A DNA stretch of 64,000 bases from Dugong dugon (GCA_030035585.1 CM057482.1:10651001-10715000), one strand, 5' to 3'. Shown: positions 53,001-63,930, numbered from the stretch's first letter. Notes: generated by a model from the letters alone, not told the origin. A program made the numbers and translations.

Positions 53001-55273
53001 GTGAAGAGGAGCCTCTTACCTAAACTTCCCTCATCTGTCAAATAAGTGCCTGTAATTCCATCACTACAGCCACAGCGTGCTGTTTCACTCTTCCACTTGT
53101 ATTACTCCCTCTGCCTGGAACTGCAACTGATGCTTTCACTTGGCTTTGACATTTCCTTCAAGACTCAGCTCAGATATCACCATACTGTCCAGGAAGCCTT
53201 CCCTGACACCTTCCTCCAACAGATTACATATTCCTCGTCTGGGCTCCTATAAGGCATACAGTTCAAATCGTAACACACACCATGCTGTACTGACATGATC
53301 TCCCGTGGGGCTCTAAGCCCCTCAAGGACAAAGACTATGTCCTATTCATCTTTAACTCCAGCACCTGGCATCAGGCCTGGCAATAATGTGCTCTCATTCC
53401 TTGCCCCCTGAACTGAATCAAACGTCCTCAGATTAAGGTGTTGCCTCTTTAGGCATTCTTCTTTAAAGCACCGACATTCCTGGGGACACGACAAAGCCTG
53501 CCATCAATACACTTCAGAATGCAGTTCTATCACACTCTAGGATAGTAGAGTACCAGACACAAGGAGGAGGAAGGCAGACACTAGCTGGGTTTTGGAGAAT
53601 GGAGGGAGAGGCAAAGGAAACCCCAGAAGCACTAAAAGGTAAGGAGAATGAGTGCCCTAAACAACTATCTGATCAATTTCCAATTTCACCCTGGCCTTAC
53701 TTAGCCACTGAAATCAACAGGCTTTGGAATCAGACAACTTGGGCTTAAATCCTGAGTGAAACTGCCACAAACCAGTTGTGTGACTGTAGATAAATTAACC
53801 TCTTTGTGCCTCAGTTTCTTAATCTGTAAAAGTGGGATAATCCTGCCTACTTCTCAGGGTTGTTATAAGGATTCAATGAACTGGTGTATGTGATGAACTT
53901 GGAATAAGACCTAGTATAGAGTTAGTGCTCAGAAATACCATTGCTGAACCTGGGGATATGCGGTTTAAAACTTGTAAACAAAGGAAAACTGAGGAAATCA
54001 CCACTATTGTCCCATCAGCCAATTAGGGTATACGTTCCTTGAGGCTGGGCCGCAAGTTCTCTCTATTTTGTATTCTTAAAATCACCTAGGGCAATCCAAG
54101 ACACACAGGGACACAGGCACTTGTTATCTGTGAATGTTAATAAGTGGGCAGAACGCTGGAGCAGGAGACAGGAGACCCGTCATCCTTGCAATGCCACGGT
54201 GTGCACCCAGAGCTTTGGTCTTGCGTATATACCTGATAACACACAATATAGAGGTATAGTATCAGGTCGGAGAGACAAGCTATCTTTCTATTTTACAGGT
54301 AAGAACACAGAAGTTTAGCCCTAGAAAATGGCAGCGCAGCCTCATGTCCCCTCAGAGTCCAAACACCACCATCCCTAACCCCAAGCGCGTCCGCTGTTCT
54401 CACCCGCTTCTTCTCCTCCACCTCCTGCACGCACTTGACCCTCCAGCGGTCAATCTCCTGCTCGCGCTCCACCGCCCGCGCGGCATCCACCTCCCGCTCG
54501 GCCTCGCGTTCCCGGGCCCGCTCCCGCAGCCGCAGGCGGCGGCGCCGGACCCTTTCGAGTCTCCGCCGCACCTCGCCCACATAGGCCGCCTGGGTCAGAG
54601 GCTGTAGCCTCTCGGCCAGTTCGGCGCGCAGTGGCGCGGCCTGGACGTGGAGCAGGGCCCAGGTCGCGCCGTCGGCCTCGGTCTCGCGCATGGCCCGGCC
54701 CAGGTCCCGCAGCTGCCGCACCAGGCGCAGCGCCCCGCGCAGCCGCGCGCGAACTTCGCCTAGGCTAGGCCCGGCGGGCGCGCGCGGAGGCGCCGGGCCG
54801 CCAGCCCGCCGCGGGGCTCCGAACACCGCCTCCAGCCACTGCTGGTCGCGCAGACGCTGCAGGGCCGCCTCCCCGAGCACGTCGGGCGGCGGTGGCGCCT
54901 CACGCCAGCGCGGGTTCCAGGGCGGCCCCGGGCCCGGAGGCGGCGGCCGCGGGCGCTCGCGAGCGTCGGACCCTGGGAAGGGCCGGCACTGGGGTGGCGG
55001 CGGAGGTAACGGTGGTGGCGGCACAGTGTAGAAGGCTCCGCCGCTGCCGCCACCGCCGCGGGAGGCTTCCGCGGGAGTCCGGGGCTGCAGAGCCAACGGG
55101 GGCTGGAGGAAGGGGGCGGAGGCCCCCGAAAAGGGGCCGGGCCGCTGGGGAAGAGGCGGGGGGAAAGCCGACGACGACAGCGGTGGCGGCGGACAGCCGA
55201 AGGGAGCAGGAGGCGGCGGCTGCGGAGGCGGGGGGCCTGGATGACCCGGAGCGAAGAAGGGCGGCAGAGCCAT
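43935..55273 (-). CDS. PDCD7: PDCD7, U11/U12 snRNP 59K protein (5 exons)
   Basis: Minus-strand exons are 54404-55273, 52280-52418, 45682-45918, 45140-45227 and 43935-44058. Junction phases 0, 1, 1 and 2 join cleanly into 485 aa, the human length. The protein is a component of the U11/U12 di-snRNP of the minor spliceosome, where the 59K protein helps bridge U11 and U12 (family knowledge). Residues 1-130 are proline-rich (MALPPFF, PPPPQPPPPAPFG). The middle is arginine/glutamate-rich coiled coil (RRRLRLRERAREREAEREVD). Exons 2-3 continue the charged helix (MVDLLRALEKLRKLRKEAAA). The conserved C-terminus is DEFPLAHLLEPFRQYYLQAE through HDWDQYLVPSDHPKGN to ATAIKLH. The ATG at 55273 is chosen over an upstream in-frame GTG because it gives the family start and has A at -3 and G at +4. 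All four introns have U2-type donors. Confidence 0.97.
45140..45227 (-). CDS. PDCD7: PDCD7 exon 4
   Basis: 88 bases, acceptor TTTCTTAG|ATGAGT, donor GATAAG|GTAAAG. It encodes EFPLAHLLEPFRQYYLQAEH and SLPALIQI. Confidence 0.96.
45411..45595 (+). repeat. AfroSINE subtype with RTE-like tail, 15-bp duplication
   Basis: ACCCCTTAGCTTAAG is exact at 45396-45410 and 45596-45610, within PDCD7 intron 3. The tail reads TTGACTCAACAGCACCTAAC then (ACC)n, the RTE 3' terminus, instead of the common GGCAATGGGTTT tail. Confidence 0.93.
45682..45918 (-). CDS. PDCD7: PDCD7 exon 3
   Basis: 237 bases, acceptor CGCCCAG|GGGTCT, donor GACCCAG|GTAGGT. It encodes VCPPASADETFEHHLQRLRK and a glutamate/lysine coiled coil. 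Confidence 0.96.
46960..48480 (-). mobile_element. ERVL-type LTR interrupted by an L1
   Basis: Old LTR-like sequence on both sides of the L1 (AGGATTAGAATTTTATTAAA at left; GAGTCACCTCATTAGCATAA at right) in PDCD7 intron 2. The family call is tentative (MLT2-like). Confidence 0.5.
47357..48258 (+). mobile_element. L1 3' UTR copy with poly(A) and 10-bp duplication
   Basis: GTGGGTCTTT at 47347-47356 and 48259-48268. It contains the same 3' UTR as the copies at 20830, 31056 and 58220 and ends in a run of 16 or more A. PDCD7 intron 2. Confidence 0.92.
48490..49894. other. PDCD7 intron 2, L2-like and unassigned
   Basis: No exon. MIR-like at about 48780-48890 (TTGTTACAAACAAGGAGACTG) and L2-like at 49390-49500. 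The rest is unassigned. Confidence 0.45.
49895..50815 (-). mobile_element. MaLR-like LTR split by an L1-derived insert
   Basis: The right end of the LTR on the minus strand (TGGTATTTCTGTTATAGCAG, ends TAAGACA) lies at 49895-49937 and the rest at about 50449-50815. The insert between them carries L1 3' UTR-like text (TTGATGGTGCCCAGCTACCA). Confidence 0.75.
49938..50435 (+). mobile_element. L1 3' UTR-related insert
   Basis: Flanked by imperfect copies of about 12 bases (AAATACCACAAGT at 49925 and GAATACTCCAAGT at 50436). It ends in AACAACAAAATACAT rather than pure poly(A), which is unusual for an L1. Confidence 0.6.
51561..52089 (+). mobile_element. Solo MaLR-like LTR, full length
   Basis: TGTCATGGATTGAATAGTGT to TAGATGACTAAGACA, with ATATAAAAGAG (TATA-like) and AAAATAAATTTC (poly(A) signal). 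Flanks GCTAT and GTTAC are not a clean duplication. It lies in PDCD7 intron 2. Confidence 0.82.
52280..52418 (-). CDS. PDCD7: PDCD7 exon 2
   Basis: 139 bases, acceptor TCTCCTCCAG|GAGCAG, donor GGAAAG|GTAACT. It encodes EQELKAAADGVLSEVRKKQA and the following helix. Confidence 0.96.
53045..53400 (+). repeat. LINE2 (L2) 3' end
   Basis: ATTACTCCCTCTGCCTGGAA, TCAAGACTCAGCTCAGATAT, CAGGAAGCCTTCCCTGACAC and TTTAACTCCAGCACCTGGCA are in L2 order. PDCD7 intron 1. Confidence 0.85.
53715..53945 (+). repeat. MIR
   Basis: GGCTTTGGAATCAGACAACT, then CTCAGTTTCTTAATCTGTAA and AGGGTTGTTATAAGGATTCA, a near-complete MIR. Confidence 0.85.
54404..55273 (-). CDS. PDCD7: PDCD7 exon 1 (coding part)
   Basis: 290 codons, donor AAGCGG|GTGAGA. 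It holds the proline-rich N-terminus and the start of the basic/acidic helix. Confidence 0.97.
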
Positions 55274-55329
55274 ACTCACGACGGAGGGACTCAGAAATGA
55301 CAGGAACCTGAGCGGTTCCTTGGGAGCGT

Positions 55330-55343
55330 CTTCCGGCCGGAAG
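55330..55343. promoter_or_regulatory. Palindromic ETS sites in the PDCD7 promoter
   Basis: CTTCCGGCCGGAAG is a perfect palindrome of two abutting ETS cores, followed by TGACGCC and ATGACGCG (CRE/ATF half-site-like) and GTCCCGCCC (Sp1-like). This is typical of a housekeeping promoter. Confidence 0.6.
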
Positions 55344-55675
55344 TGACGCCATTATGACGCGTCCCGCCCAGATAGCCCGACGGTGGGCGGGCGAAAATTT
55401 CAGGCAATCTTTCGTAAGAGCTGTGCTTACTAAGTAGCCGAGGTGCGGAGCTAGTTGCGACACGTAAAACGAAAACGCTTTCTGTCTTCGCGGAACTCAG
55501 TCTAGTGAAGAAAATACATTATCGTACAAAGAAATGTACAAAGTGCAGTGGTGAATATAAGTACTACCAAAGAGAAACACACGGGGCAACAGAGCATGTA
55601 GAATTTGAACTAGTCAAAGAAGTTGGGGAAAGTTGCCTTAGGGATTTGAGACTTGAGCTGAGATCTGAAGGGTAA

Positions 55676-55878
55676 CTGAAACCAAACAAACCAAACCTGT
55701 TGCCGTCGAGTCGATTCCGACTGATAGCGACCCTGTAGGATAGTATAGGGTTTCCAAGGCTGTAAATCTCTACGGAAGCAGACTGGCACATTTTTCTCCT
55801 GCGGAGCCGCTGGTGGGTTCGAACCCAACCTTTCGGTTAGAAGCCGAGCGCTTTAACCACTGCTCCACCAGGGCTCCT
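55676..55878 (-). repeat. AfroSINE upstream of the PDCD7 promoter
   Basis: TCTGAAGGGTAA at 55664-55675 recurs at 55879-55890 with one mismatch. Reverse copy with a box B (GGGTTCGAACCC). About 400 bases from the PDCD7 start codon. Confidence 0.94.
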
Positions 55879-56542
55879 TCTGAAGAGTAAGTAGGAGTTA
55901 AATAGAAGACGAGAGGAAAACACAGTTCACACAGGAACGGCATGGGAGTATGCCCGGTGGGAGACAGAAAACTAGTATGGATGGAGCAGAGAAGGCCTGA
56001 GGGGAGCCTGTTGAGGCTGGGGAGGTGGACAGAGGGCGGAGTGTTCAGGGCCTCATATCTTCAGAACAATGGGAAACCACTGGAAGGTTTTAAGCGGGAG
56101 GGGAAGGAGAGGCCATGCTACATGATTAGATTTTTAAATTAAACTTTTTAAAGATAATTATAGATTCATATGCAGTTATAAGATCCTGTGTACTCTTTAC
56201 CCAATTTCCCCAATGGTAACATCTTGCAGAACTGTAGTACAATTTCACAACCAGGATATTGACATTGATATAGTCAAGATACAGAACATTTCCATCACCA
56301 CCAGGATTTCTCATGTTGCCCTTTTATAGCCACACCCACTTGCCTCCTGCCCCCACCCCTGGCAACCACTGATCTGTTCTCCATTTCTATCATTTTTGTC
56401 TTGTCGAGAATGTTATATAAATGGAATCATACAGTGACCGTTCGGAATTGTGTTCACTCAGTGTAATTATTTGGGGATTCATCAAGGCCGTTGCGTACAA
56501 TAGCTGGTTCCTTTTTATTGCTGAGCAGTATTCCATGCTCTA

Positions 56543-56735
56543 AAGAGCCCAGGTGGTACAAAGGTTAAGTGCTCGGCTGCTAACTGAAAGCTTGGAGGTT
56601 TGAACCCACCCAGTAGCTCCTAGGGGGAAAGACCTGGCCATCTGCTTCTATAGAGATTACAGCCTAGGAAACCCTATGGGGCAGTTCTACTGTCAGGAGG
56701 TCACAGTGAATCTACTTAAGAGCACCTAACAACAT
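56543..56735 (+). repeat. AfroSINE subtype with RTE-like tail, nested in L1
   Basis: Head AAGAGCCCAGGTGGTACAAA; tail ACTTAAGAGCACCTAACAAC. Confidence 0.88.
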
Positions 56736-57129
56736 TCTGTGATATGGATGTACCACATTTTGTCTAACCATTCACCCCTTGGAGAACATTTGGGTTTTTC
56801 AGTTTTGGGCTGTTACGAATAAAGCTGCTATAAACATTCATGTACACGCTTTTGTGTAAACATAAATCTTAATATTCTGGGATAAATGCGCGGGATTTCA
56901 GTCTCTGGGTCACATGGTAGTTGCATATTTAGTTTTGTAAGAAACTGTCAAATGATTTTCCAGAGTGGCTATACCATTTTACATTTCCACCAGCAACATA
57001 CGAGTGATCCAGTTTCTCTGCATCCTTGCTGGCATTTTGTTTTACTTTTTTTTTTATTTTAGACATTCTGACTGGTATATTGTTATTATCTCCTTGTGGT
57101 TTTAATTTGCATCTCTCTGATGGCTAATT

Positions 57130-57335
57130 AGGAGACGTGGTGGCACAGCCGTTAGGCTCTTGGCTGCTAACAGAAAGGTCAGCAGTTTGAACCCAGTCGC
57201 TCCATGGGAGAAAGATGTGGCAGCCTCCTTCTGTGAAGATTCACAGCCTTGGAAACCCTATGGGGGAGTTCTACTCTATCCTACGGGGTCACTATGAGTT
57301 GGAATCCATTCAATGGTAGGGGGTTTGGTTTTGGA
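57130..57335 (+). repeat. AfroSINE nested in L1
   Basis: GGAGACGTGGTGGCACAGCC to GGGTTTGGTTTTGG. ATGGCTAA at 57120-57127 and 57336-57343. Confidence 0.92.
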
Positions 57336-57770
57336 ATGGCTAACCATATTGAACATCTTTTCATATACTTATTTGCCATTTTTATATTTTAAGTGAAATG
57401 TCTGTTCGTGTCTTTTGCACATTTTCTAATTTTTTTCTACTGTTGAGTTTTGAGGGTTCTTTATATACTGTAGATCTAGTCCTTTGATATATGGTTTACA
57501 GATATTCTGTCCTAGTCTGTAGCTTGTCTTTCATCCTCTTAATAGGTTTTTTTGCAGAGCAAAAGTTCTCGATTTTGATGAAGTCCAGTTTATCAGTTTT
57601 TCCTTTTATGGATCATGTTTTTGGTGTCAAGTCTAAGAACACTTTGCCTAGCGCTAGATACTGAAGATTTTCTTCTGTGGTTTTTCTAAAACTTTTGTAG
57701 GTTTACATTTAAGTCTGTGATGCATTCTGAGTTAATTTTTGCATAAAGTGTGAGACTTAGGTTAAGGCAT

Positions 57771-57860
57771 AACCAAAAACTTGTTGCTGTTGATTCTGAC
57801 TCAGCGACCCTGTAGGACAGAGTAGAACTGCCCCATAGGGTTTCCACAGTTGTAGAACTT
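57771..57860 (-). repeat. AfroSINE, tail half only
   Basis: ACCAAAAACTTGTTGCTGTT to CCATAGGGTTTCCACAG. It is cut by the L1 poly(A) at 57861. Confidence 0.85.
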
Positions 57861-58215
57861 TTTTTTTTTTTTTATTGTACTTTAGATGAAGGTTTACAGA
57901 ATAGTTTCTCATTAAACAGTCAGTACACATATTGTTTTATGACATTTGTCAACAACTCCACAACATGTCAACACTCTCCCTTCTCAACCTTGGAGGACCT
58001 TTTTTTTTCAGTGAAAATATACATAGCCAAAGTTACACCATTTCAAAAGTTTCTACATGTACAATTCAGTGACATCGACTACGTTCTTCCAGTTGTGCTG
58101 CTATTATCACTATCCTTTTCCAAATCATTCCATCACCATTATCTTCAACTCACTGTCCCCTAGGCTTCCCATCAAACCTTTTGAGTTGCTGTTGTCAATT
58201 TGATCTCACATAGAT
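57861..58215 (-). repeat. L1 3' UTR, older copy
   Basis: Starts with T-run and TTATTGTACTTTAGATGAAGG and continues GTTTCTCATTAAACAGTCAG. It is followed directly by a second, similar L1 3' end, so the two are stacked. Confidence 0.8.
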
Positions 58216-59460
58216 TTTTTTTTTTTTTTTGGTACCTTAGATAAAGGTTTGCAGAACAAATAGTTTCTCATTGAACAGTACACATATTGCCCTATGACAA
58301 TGGTTAACAACCCCATGACATGTCAACACTGTCCCTTCTCAACCTTGGGTTTCCTATCACCACCTTTCCTGTCCCCTCCTGCCTTCTAGTCCTTGTCCCT
58401 GGACAGCTTTGCCTCATTAGTCGCGTTTTGTTTTATGAAGCTGTCCAATCCCCAGCTGAACGGTGAAATTCAGGAGTGACTTCACCACTGAGCTAAAAGG
58501 GTGTTGAGGGGCCATACTCTCGGGGTTTCTCCAGTCTGTCAAGCCAGTAAATCCAGTCTTTTTTTTTTTTTTTGGTGAGTTAGAATTTTGTTCTGCATCC
58601 TTTTCCAGCTCTGTCCAAGACCCTCTATTGTGATCCCGGTCACAGCAGTCAGTGGTGGTAGCTGGCCACCATCTAGCTGTACTGGACTCAGTCTGGTGGA
58701 AGTCATGGTAGCTGTGGTCCATTAGTCCTTTGGACTAATCTTTTCCTTGTATTTGTTCTGTTCATTCTCCCTTGCTCCAGAAGGGGTGAGACCAGTGGAG
58801 TTTCTTAGATGGCTGTTCACAGGCTTTTAAGACCCCAGACACTACTCACCAAGGTAGAATGTAGAACATTTTCTTTATAAACTGTTATGCCAGTTGAACT
58901 AGATGTTCCCCGAGACTGTGGTCCCCACAGCCCTCTGCCCAGCAGTTCAATCCTTCAGGGAGTTTGGAAGTGTCTGTGGAGCTTCCATGACCTTTCCTTG
59001 TAACAAGTTGTGCTGGCTTCGCCAGTATTGTGTACTGTCTTACCCTTCACCAAAGTTATCACTTATCTATTGTCTATTTAGTTTCCCTCCCACCCCTTAT
59101 AACCAACAAAGGTTGTTTCTTTTTGGTGTAAACTTTTACACGAGTTTTTACAGTAAAGGTCTCATACAATGTGTTCTTTTGTGATTGACTATTTTCACTC
59201 AGCATAATGTCCTCCAGTTTCATCCACGCTTCACAGATTCGTCATTGTTCTTTATTCTTGCATAGTACTCCATTGTGTGTATGTACCATAGTTTACCCGT
59301 TCATCTGTTGATGGGCATCTAGGTTGTTTCCATGTTGTTGCTATTGTGAACAGTGCTGCAATGAATATGGGGGTGCATATTTCTATTTGTGTGACAGCTC
59401 TTATTTCCCTAGGATATATTCCTAGGAGATTGCATTTTGTAGTGCTTTTTTTGTTCTTTT
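58216..59460 (-). mobile_element. L1 3' UTR and ORF2 end, younger copy
   Basis: Starts with a T-run then GGTACCTTAGATAAAGGTTT, passes through the 3' UTR shared with 20830, and reaches ORF2-type text in reverse (ATTCTTGCATAGTACTCCAT, GTTTCCATGTTGTTGCTATT). Confidence 0.88.
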
Positions 59461-59883
59461 TTTTTTGGTGGTGCTGATGTTTTCTTTGTTCCTGTTACTC
59501 TCCTGTGCTGAGTTCCTTTTGTTTGTGGATTTTTTTTGCATTTCTTTTGTTTTTGTAGGTTTTGTTTTTACTGAGACTTTATGTTTTTCCTCTTTATTTT
59601 GATGAGTAGTTTTGTTAACTTCCTTTGTGGTTAACCTTGAAATTTACCCTTATCTTCCTAGATCTGAACCAGTCTATTATTACTTGGTATCGCCTTGCCT
59701 TCCTCTCCGTTAGAAGGTTCTATACCTACACCGTCTATTCCCTCTTTTATTGTTCTGATGCTGTTTTCATTTACAGATTAACCTCTCTGGTTCCCTGTTG
59801 TAATTCTTTTGGTTTTGGGTAGTCCTTCAGATTTCATTTCCTAGGTTGGTATCTGGCTAGTACAATCCTGTGTCCTATATTCA

Positions 59884-60006
59884 GCCAAGGTTGTAAATCT
59901 TTACGACAGCAGACTGACACATCTTTCTCCCGAGGAGCCACTGGTGGGTTTGAGCCACTGACCTTTCTGTTAGCAGCAGAGCGCTTTAACCACTGCACCA
60001 CCAGGG
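59884..60006 (-). repeat. AfroSINE, tail-truncated
   Basis: Only the middle and head are present (GGTTGTAAATCTTTACGACA to CTGCACCACCAGGGC). Confidence 0.88.
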
Positions 60007-60258
60007 CAGGAAACTGCTTAATAAATGTTTGGTGGGAAAATGAAATGGGGCATGTCCATCATCCAGTTACTTTGCTGAATCAGTAACAGTACTTTGAAAT
60101 TTAAAGATCTAATCATGTGATGCTGGTGCAATTGGAGATCCATAGACCAAAAAACCCCTCAACTGAAGTCTCACACCTTATACAATGATAAATAAGCAAA
60201 ATGCTAATGTACACACATACAGTGCTTCCTCTGTTTCACTCTGTTATATACTCATTTA

Positions 60259-61185
60259 ATGCAACAACTCTATCAGGGAGCCACTGGGGAAATGCAACGA
60301 AAACCACAATGAGATACCAATTCACACCCACTAGGATGACTATTATTTAAAAAATTGGAACATAATAAGTGTTGGTGAGGGATGTGGAGAAACTGGAACC
60401 CTCCTGCACTGATGGTGAGCATGTAAATGGTGCAGCCACTGGAGAAAACAGTTTGGGGGTTCCTCAGAAAGTAAACATAGAATTACAAAAAGGATCAGCA
60501 ATTCCACTCCCAGGTAAATATCCAAAAGAACTGAAAGCAGGGATTCAAACAGATACTTGTACACCAATGGTCACTGCAGCATTATTCACAATAGCCAAAA
60601 GGTGGAAACAACCCAAGTGCCCATCAACAGATGGATAAACAAAATGTGGTATACATGTACAATGGAAGGTGCCCTAGTGGCATAATGGTTAAATGCTTAG
60701 TTGGGGGTTCAAACCCAGCAGCAGCTCTGTGGGAGAAAGCCCCGGAGATCTTACAGCCTAGGAACCCTATGGGGCAGTTCTACTTGGTCCCACAGTGCCG
60801 CTGAGCTGGAGTCAACTCAACAGCACACAACATGTACGACGGAATAGTATCCTGCCATATAAAGCAATGAAGTTCTAATACATGCTATGGCATGGATGAA
60901 CTTTAAAACCATTATGCTAAGTGAAATAAGTCGGTCACAAAGGGCAAATATTGTATGATCCCATTTATATGAAAGATCTAAAAGAGGCAAATGCAGAAAG
61001 ATCAGTGGTTACCATGGGCCGGGAGGAGGGACCAGGGAGTTACTGCTTCACAGGCAGTTTTAGTGGTTAGTGGTGGTGGTTGCACATTTTGTGTGATTAA
61101 TGCCACTGGATTGTACATCTGAAAATATTTAAAATGGCCAATTTTATGTTTGTATATATTTTTACCACAATTTAAAAAATGTATG
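60259..61185 (+). repeat. L1 ORF2 3' end and 3' UTR
   Basis: ATGAGATACCAATTCACACC, GGGATGTGGAGAAACTGGAA, AACAGATGGATAAACAAAAT and AAATAAGTCGGTCACAAAGG are in L1 order. Split by a SINE. Dead. Confidence 0.88.
60664..60838 (+). repeat. AfroSINE subtype with RTE-like tail, nested in L1
   Basis: Head AAGGTGCCCTAGTGGCATAA; tail GTCAACTCAACAGCACACAA. ATGTAC-type flanks at both ends match the L1 target (ACATGTACAATGG, ACATGTACGACGG). Confidence 0.9.
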
Positions 61186-62094
61186 GCATGCCAAATACAC
61201 AGATGACTATGTTAGGTGCTAGTTATAAAGTTAACAAAACCCTAGTGGAAGTTACGGTGCAGCTGGAAAGACAAACAAGTGAACACATAGGCTGGCGAGG
61301 CTTGCTTGAGGACAGGAAATAGCAGACAATGTTTAGATGCTGCTGGGCAAGATTCAGGAGGGAGACCGATAATGCAGTAAAGAGTAACAAGTGAGCCAAA
61401 GGCCTTGAGAACTGAGGGGATGGTGGGATCCAGAGAATGAGTTTTGGTTAAAAGGGATCCTTCAGTAGTGACAGGAAAGTGGGTGCTGAAGCAGGTAGAT
61501 TTACAGATTTAATGGTGGGAAGATGAGTTCCATCTGATGGTTTCTCAATGAAAAATGAGGCAAGGTCTTCAGCTGGGTGGGGGGTGGTCATTTCAGAGAA
61601 GAAACAAAGTCATAGTTGTTGCCTATCTCTCAACTCCTAAACCTCCCTGGTGGTTGTTTCACACTTCCGAGATGCTGACTTAGTTCTCATTATTCTTTTC
61701 CAGCAAATTCCTACTTGTTCTTCCAGACCCATCTGGGCCACCACATCTGGTACGTACTTCATCTCCATTATCATAATGCCCTGAAGTTTGTGTTTGCCCT
61801 CCCTGCTAGACTAGTAAGGTTCTTGAAAAGCTTGGTCCGTGTCCCTAGTGTTGGGTTCTGTGTGTGACACTTAAGTAAGGATTTTCAACAAATATTGAAC
61901 ATAAGCTTTAATAATACTTTTTGTTTCTGGAATCTACAAACTAGGAGAATTTATCAGACGTACATGAAAGTGCCAAGGATTAACCAATCCCTAGAAGAAA
62001 GCAGCTCATATGACATCTCTACTGTACGGAAAACTGCACTGCTGGCAGAGGGCTCCTGCACCCCGCATTATGGACACACCACCACACTGGCTTT
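61186..62094 (+). other. Intergenic between PDCD7 and CLPX, L2-like part
   Basis: 61680-61890 resembles L2 (CCTACTTGTTCTTCCAGACC, CTAGACTAGTAAGGTTCTTG). The remainder is unassigned. No gene. Confidence 0.5.
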
Positions 62095-63774
62095 CATGTA
62101 GTCCTTGTTTTATTCAAATGCCAAAACATAAGTTTCTAGATACAAATTGTAGTTAAATTCAGTTGTTTTTGATTTAAAAACATCGATTATGCTTTGTCAA
62201 CAACTTCCAAAACCAAATGTTTAAGTTGTTGTGACTAAAATGTCTCCCAGTCCATTTCTGGAAGATTACCCTTATTATATTTAGAAGCTACTCCAGTTTT
62301 CACTCTACAAAAAGGAAAATAATGATGCTATAAGAAAAAGATAATGAGCAAAGTTATAATCTGAAAGACGTCTTGAGAAGAACTTTAACCATTTCTAGGG
62401 AGACTAAGAAGGATACCTGTTTCTCTTCCATCCGATAGGAACCAGGCTTACATACTCTGCAAAAGTGCATTTCTGGTCTTACACCAGCCATAAATAGATG
62501 TCTCACATCTCTTTTATTACATCATAGAAAGCCCAACTCTTCATGAACAAGATGAGAATTTGCTAATAGTTTAAGGTTCTTTTCCTAAGAAAAAGGGGTA
62601 AGGAAAACTCAAGAGTCTATAAACCAAAATAAGAAAACAAATATTTCAGTGTACTCTGATTTAAACATTTCAAATGAGGTTGAACTGAATGAATAATATA
62701 AAAACATATCAACATTACAGAAAGAAAAATTTTTTAAAAGGTACCCAAATATTTTAATATTTATGGAATCAAATGATACAATTTTCATTTTTAAGTCCCC
62801 CAAATTACCCCTCACTTTTTAGTTTTGCTTTATAATGAAGGTCAATAAATTATATTTTAGTGTAAACACATTTACTTCTGTTGATAGCAAAACATAGATT
62901 GTCTTTAATGTTCTATGAAGCCAAAAAATCAGACAAATATTCAGGATCATAAAACAAAAAACCAGATATACACTAGCTCAAGCACTTTCGGTAAATACAC
63001 AATCTTAGGGTATTTCGTTCAGTTCAGCACATGGCTGTTACTCTGACTGATACTGTATATGCTATTTATAAAATTAGACGTATACTTTTTTTCTGAAGAT
63101 CTAAGCCAAACTTCAATTCCATCTTCTCACTCACGGTACTGAAATGGATCAAAGGTGACAAATAAATCAGACAAGTCCGTAGGAAGCTTTTTTGATAGTA
63201 CTAATTGGGAAGTTAGTGTCATGCACTAGCAGACAAGACTAAGAATTTAACTGAGCATATATTATCAAAATATGGTTCTTCAGGGTTCTTTTTCATGAAA
63301 TTTTAACTACTTGGAAACTACCTGTTCCAATTTTTAAAATGAATAAAATTCTTGTATTTTCAGGTCACAAATGTTGGTAGAAAAAGGTTAAACTAAAGAA
63401 TGGTACCTCAATCTTCAATTTTGAAGAATTTATTTTCCCATTTGTAGAGTAACATTATCGTAAAACCCATAGTTACTGCAACACCTGCGTTGCTTAAAAG
63501 AACTCCTAAGAATTTTGTTAAAGCATATTTTTAAAAAACTGAACCAAAATAATGTACATTTTATCTCTGAACACTGTATCATTAAAGTCCACATAATGTC
63601 CTCTGTGTATAAATCAATGTGATGTTACAATATAATACATGATCTGATTCTTATCCTAAAGGCTTCTGACCACGTATGCTATCCAAGATAGACCCAACTC
63701 CTTTAATGTCAGACTGTAGAGAGTTATCATCCTAAACAAAGAAGGAGAAGCTTTATTTACAGGAGTCTGACAGT
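62095..63774 (-). other. CLPX: Probable CLPX 3' UTR
   Basis: About 1.65 kb of AT-rich, repeat-free sequence directly downstream of the CLPX stop. An AATAAA lies at 62109-62114 with cleavage expected near 62095. Other AATAAA motifs (for example 63752, 20 bases past the stop, and about 63429) could give shorter forms. The extent is inferred. Confidence 0.6.

Positions 63775-63930
<156 letters not shown>

Larger units (their letters stand above)
54400..55480. promoter_or_regulatory. CpG island, PDCD7 promoter and exon 1
   Basis: Very high CpG content over exon 1 and about 200 bases upstream. It is TATA-less. The promoter should start in 55280-55480, transcribing leftward. Confidence 0.85.
56130..57768 (-). 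repeat. Old L1 3' region, split by two AfroSINEs
   Basis: Reads as the reverse of L1 3' sequence (CTTTTTATTGCTGAGCAGTA, TTCACTCAGTGTAATTAT, GGCTAACCATATTGAACATC). Confidence 0.8.

Noticed and set aside
54690-55311. Plus-strand arginine/alanine-rich open frames opposite PDCD7 exon 1
   Set aside because: Antisense of a proline-rich, CpG-dense exon; the composition explains the lack of stops.
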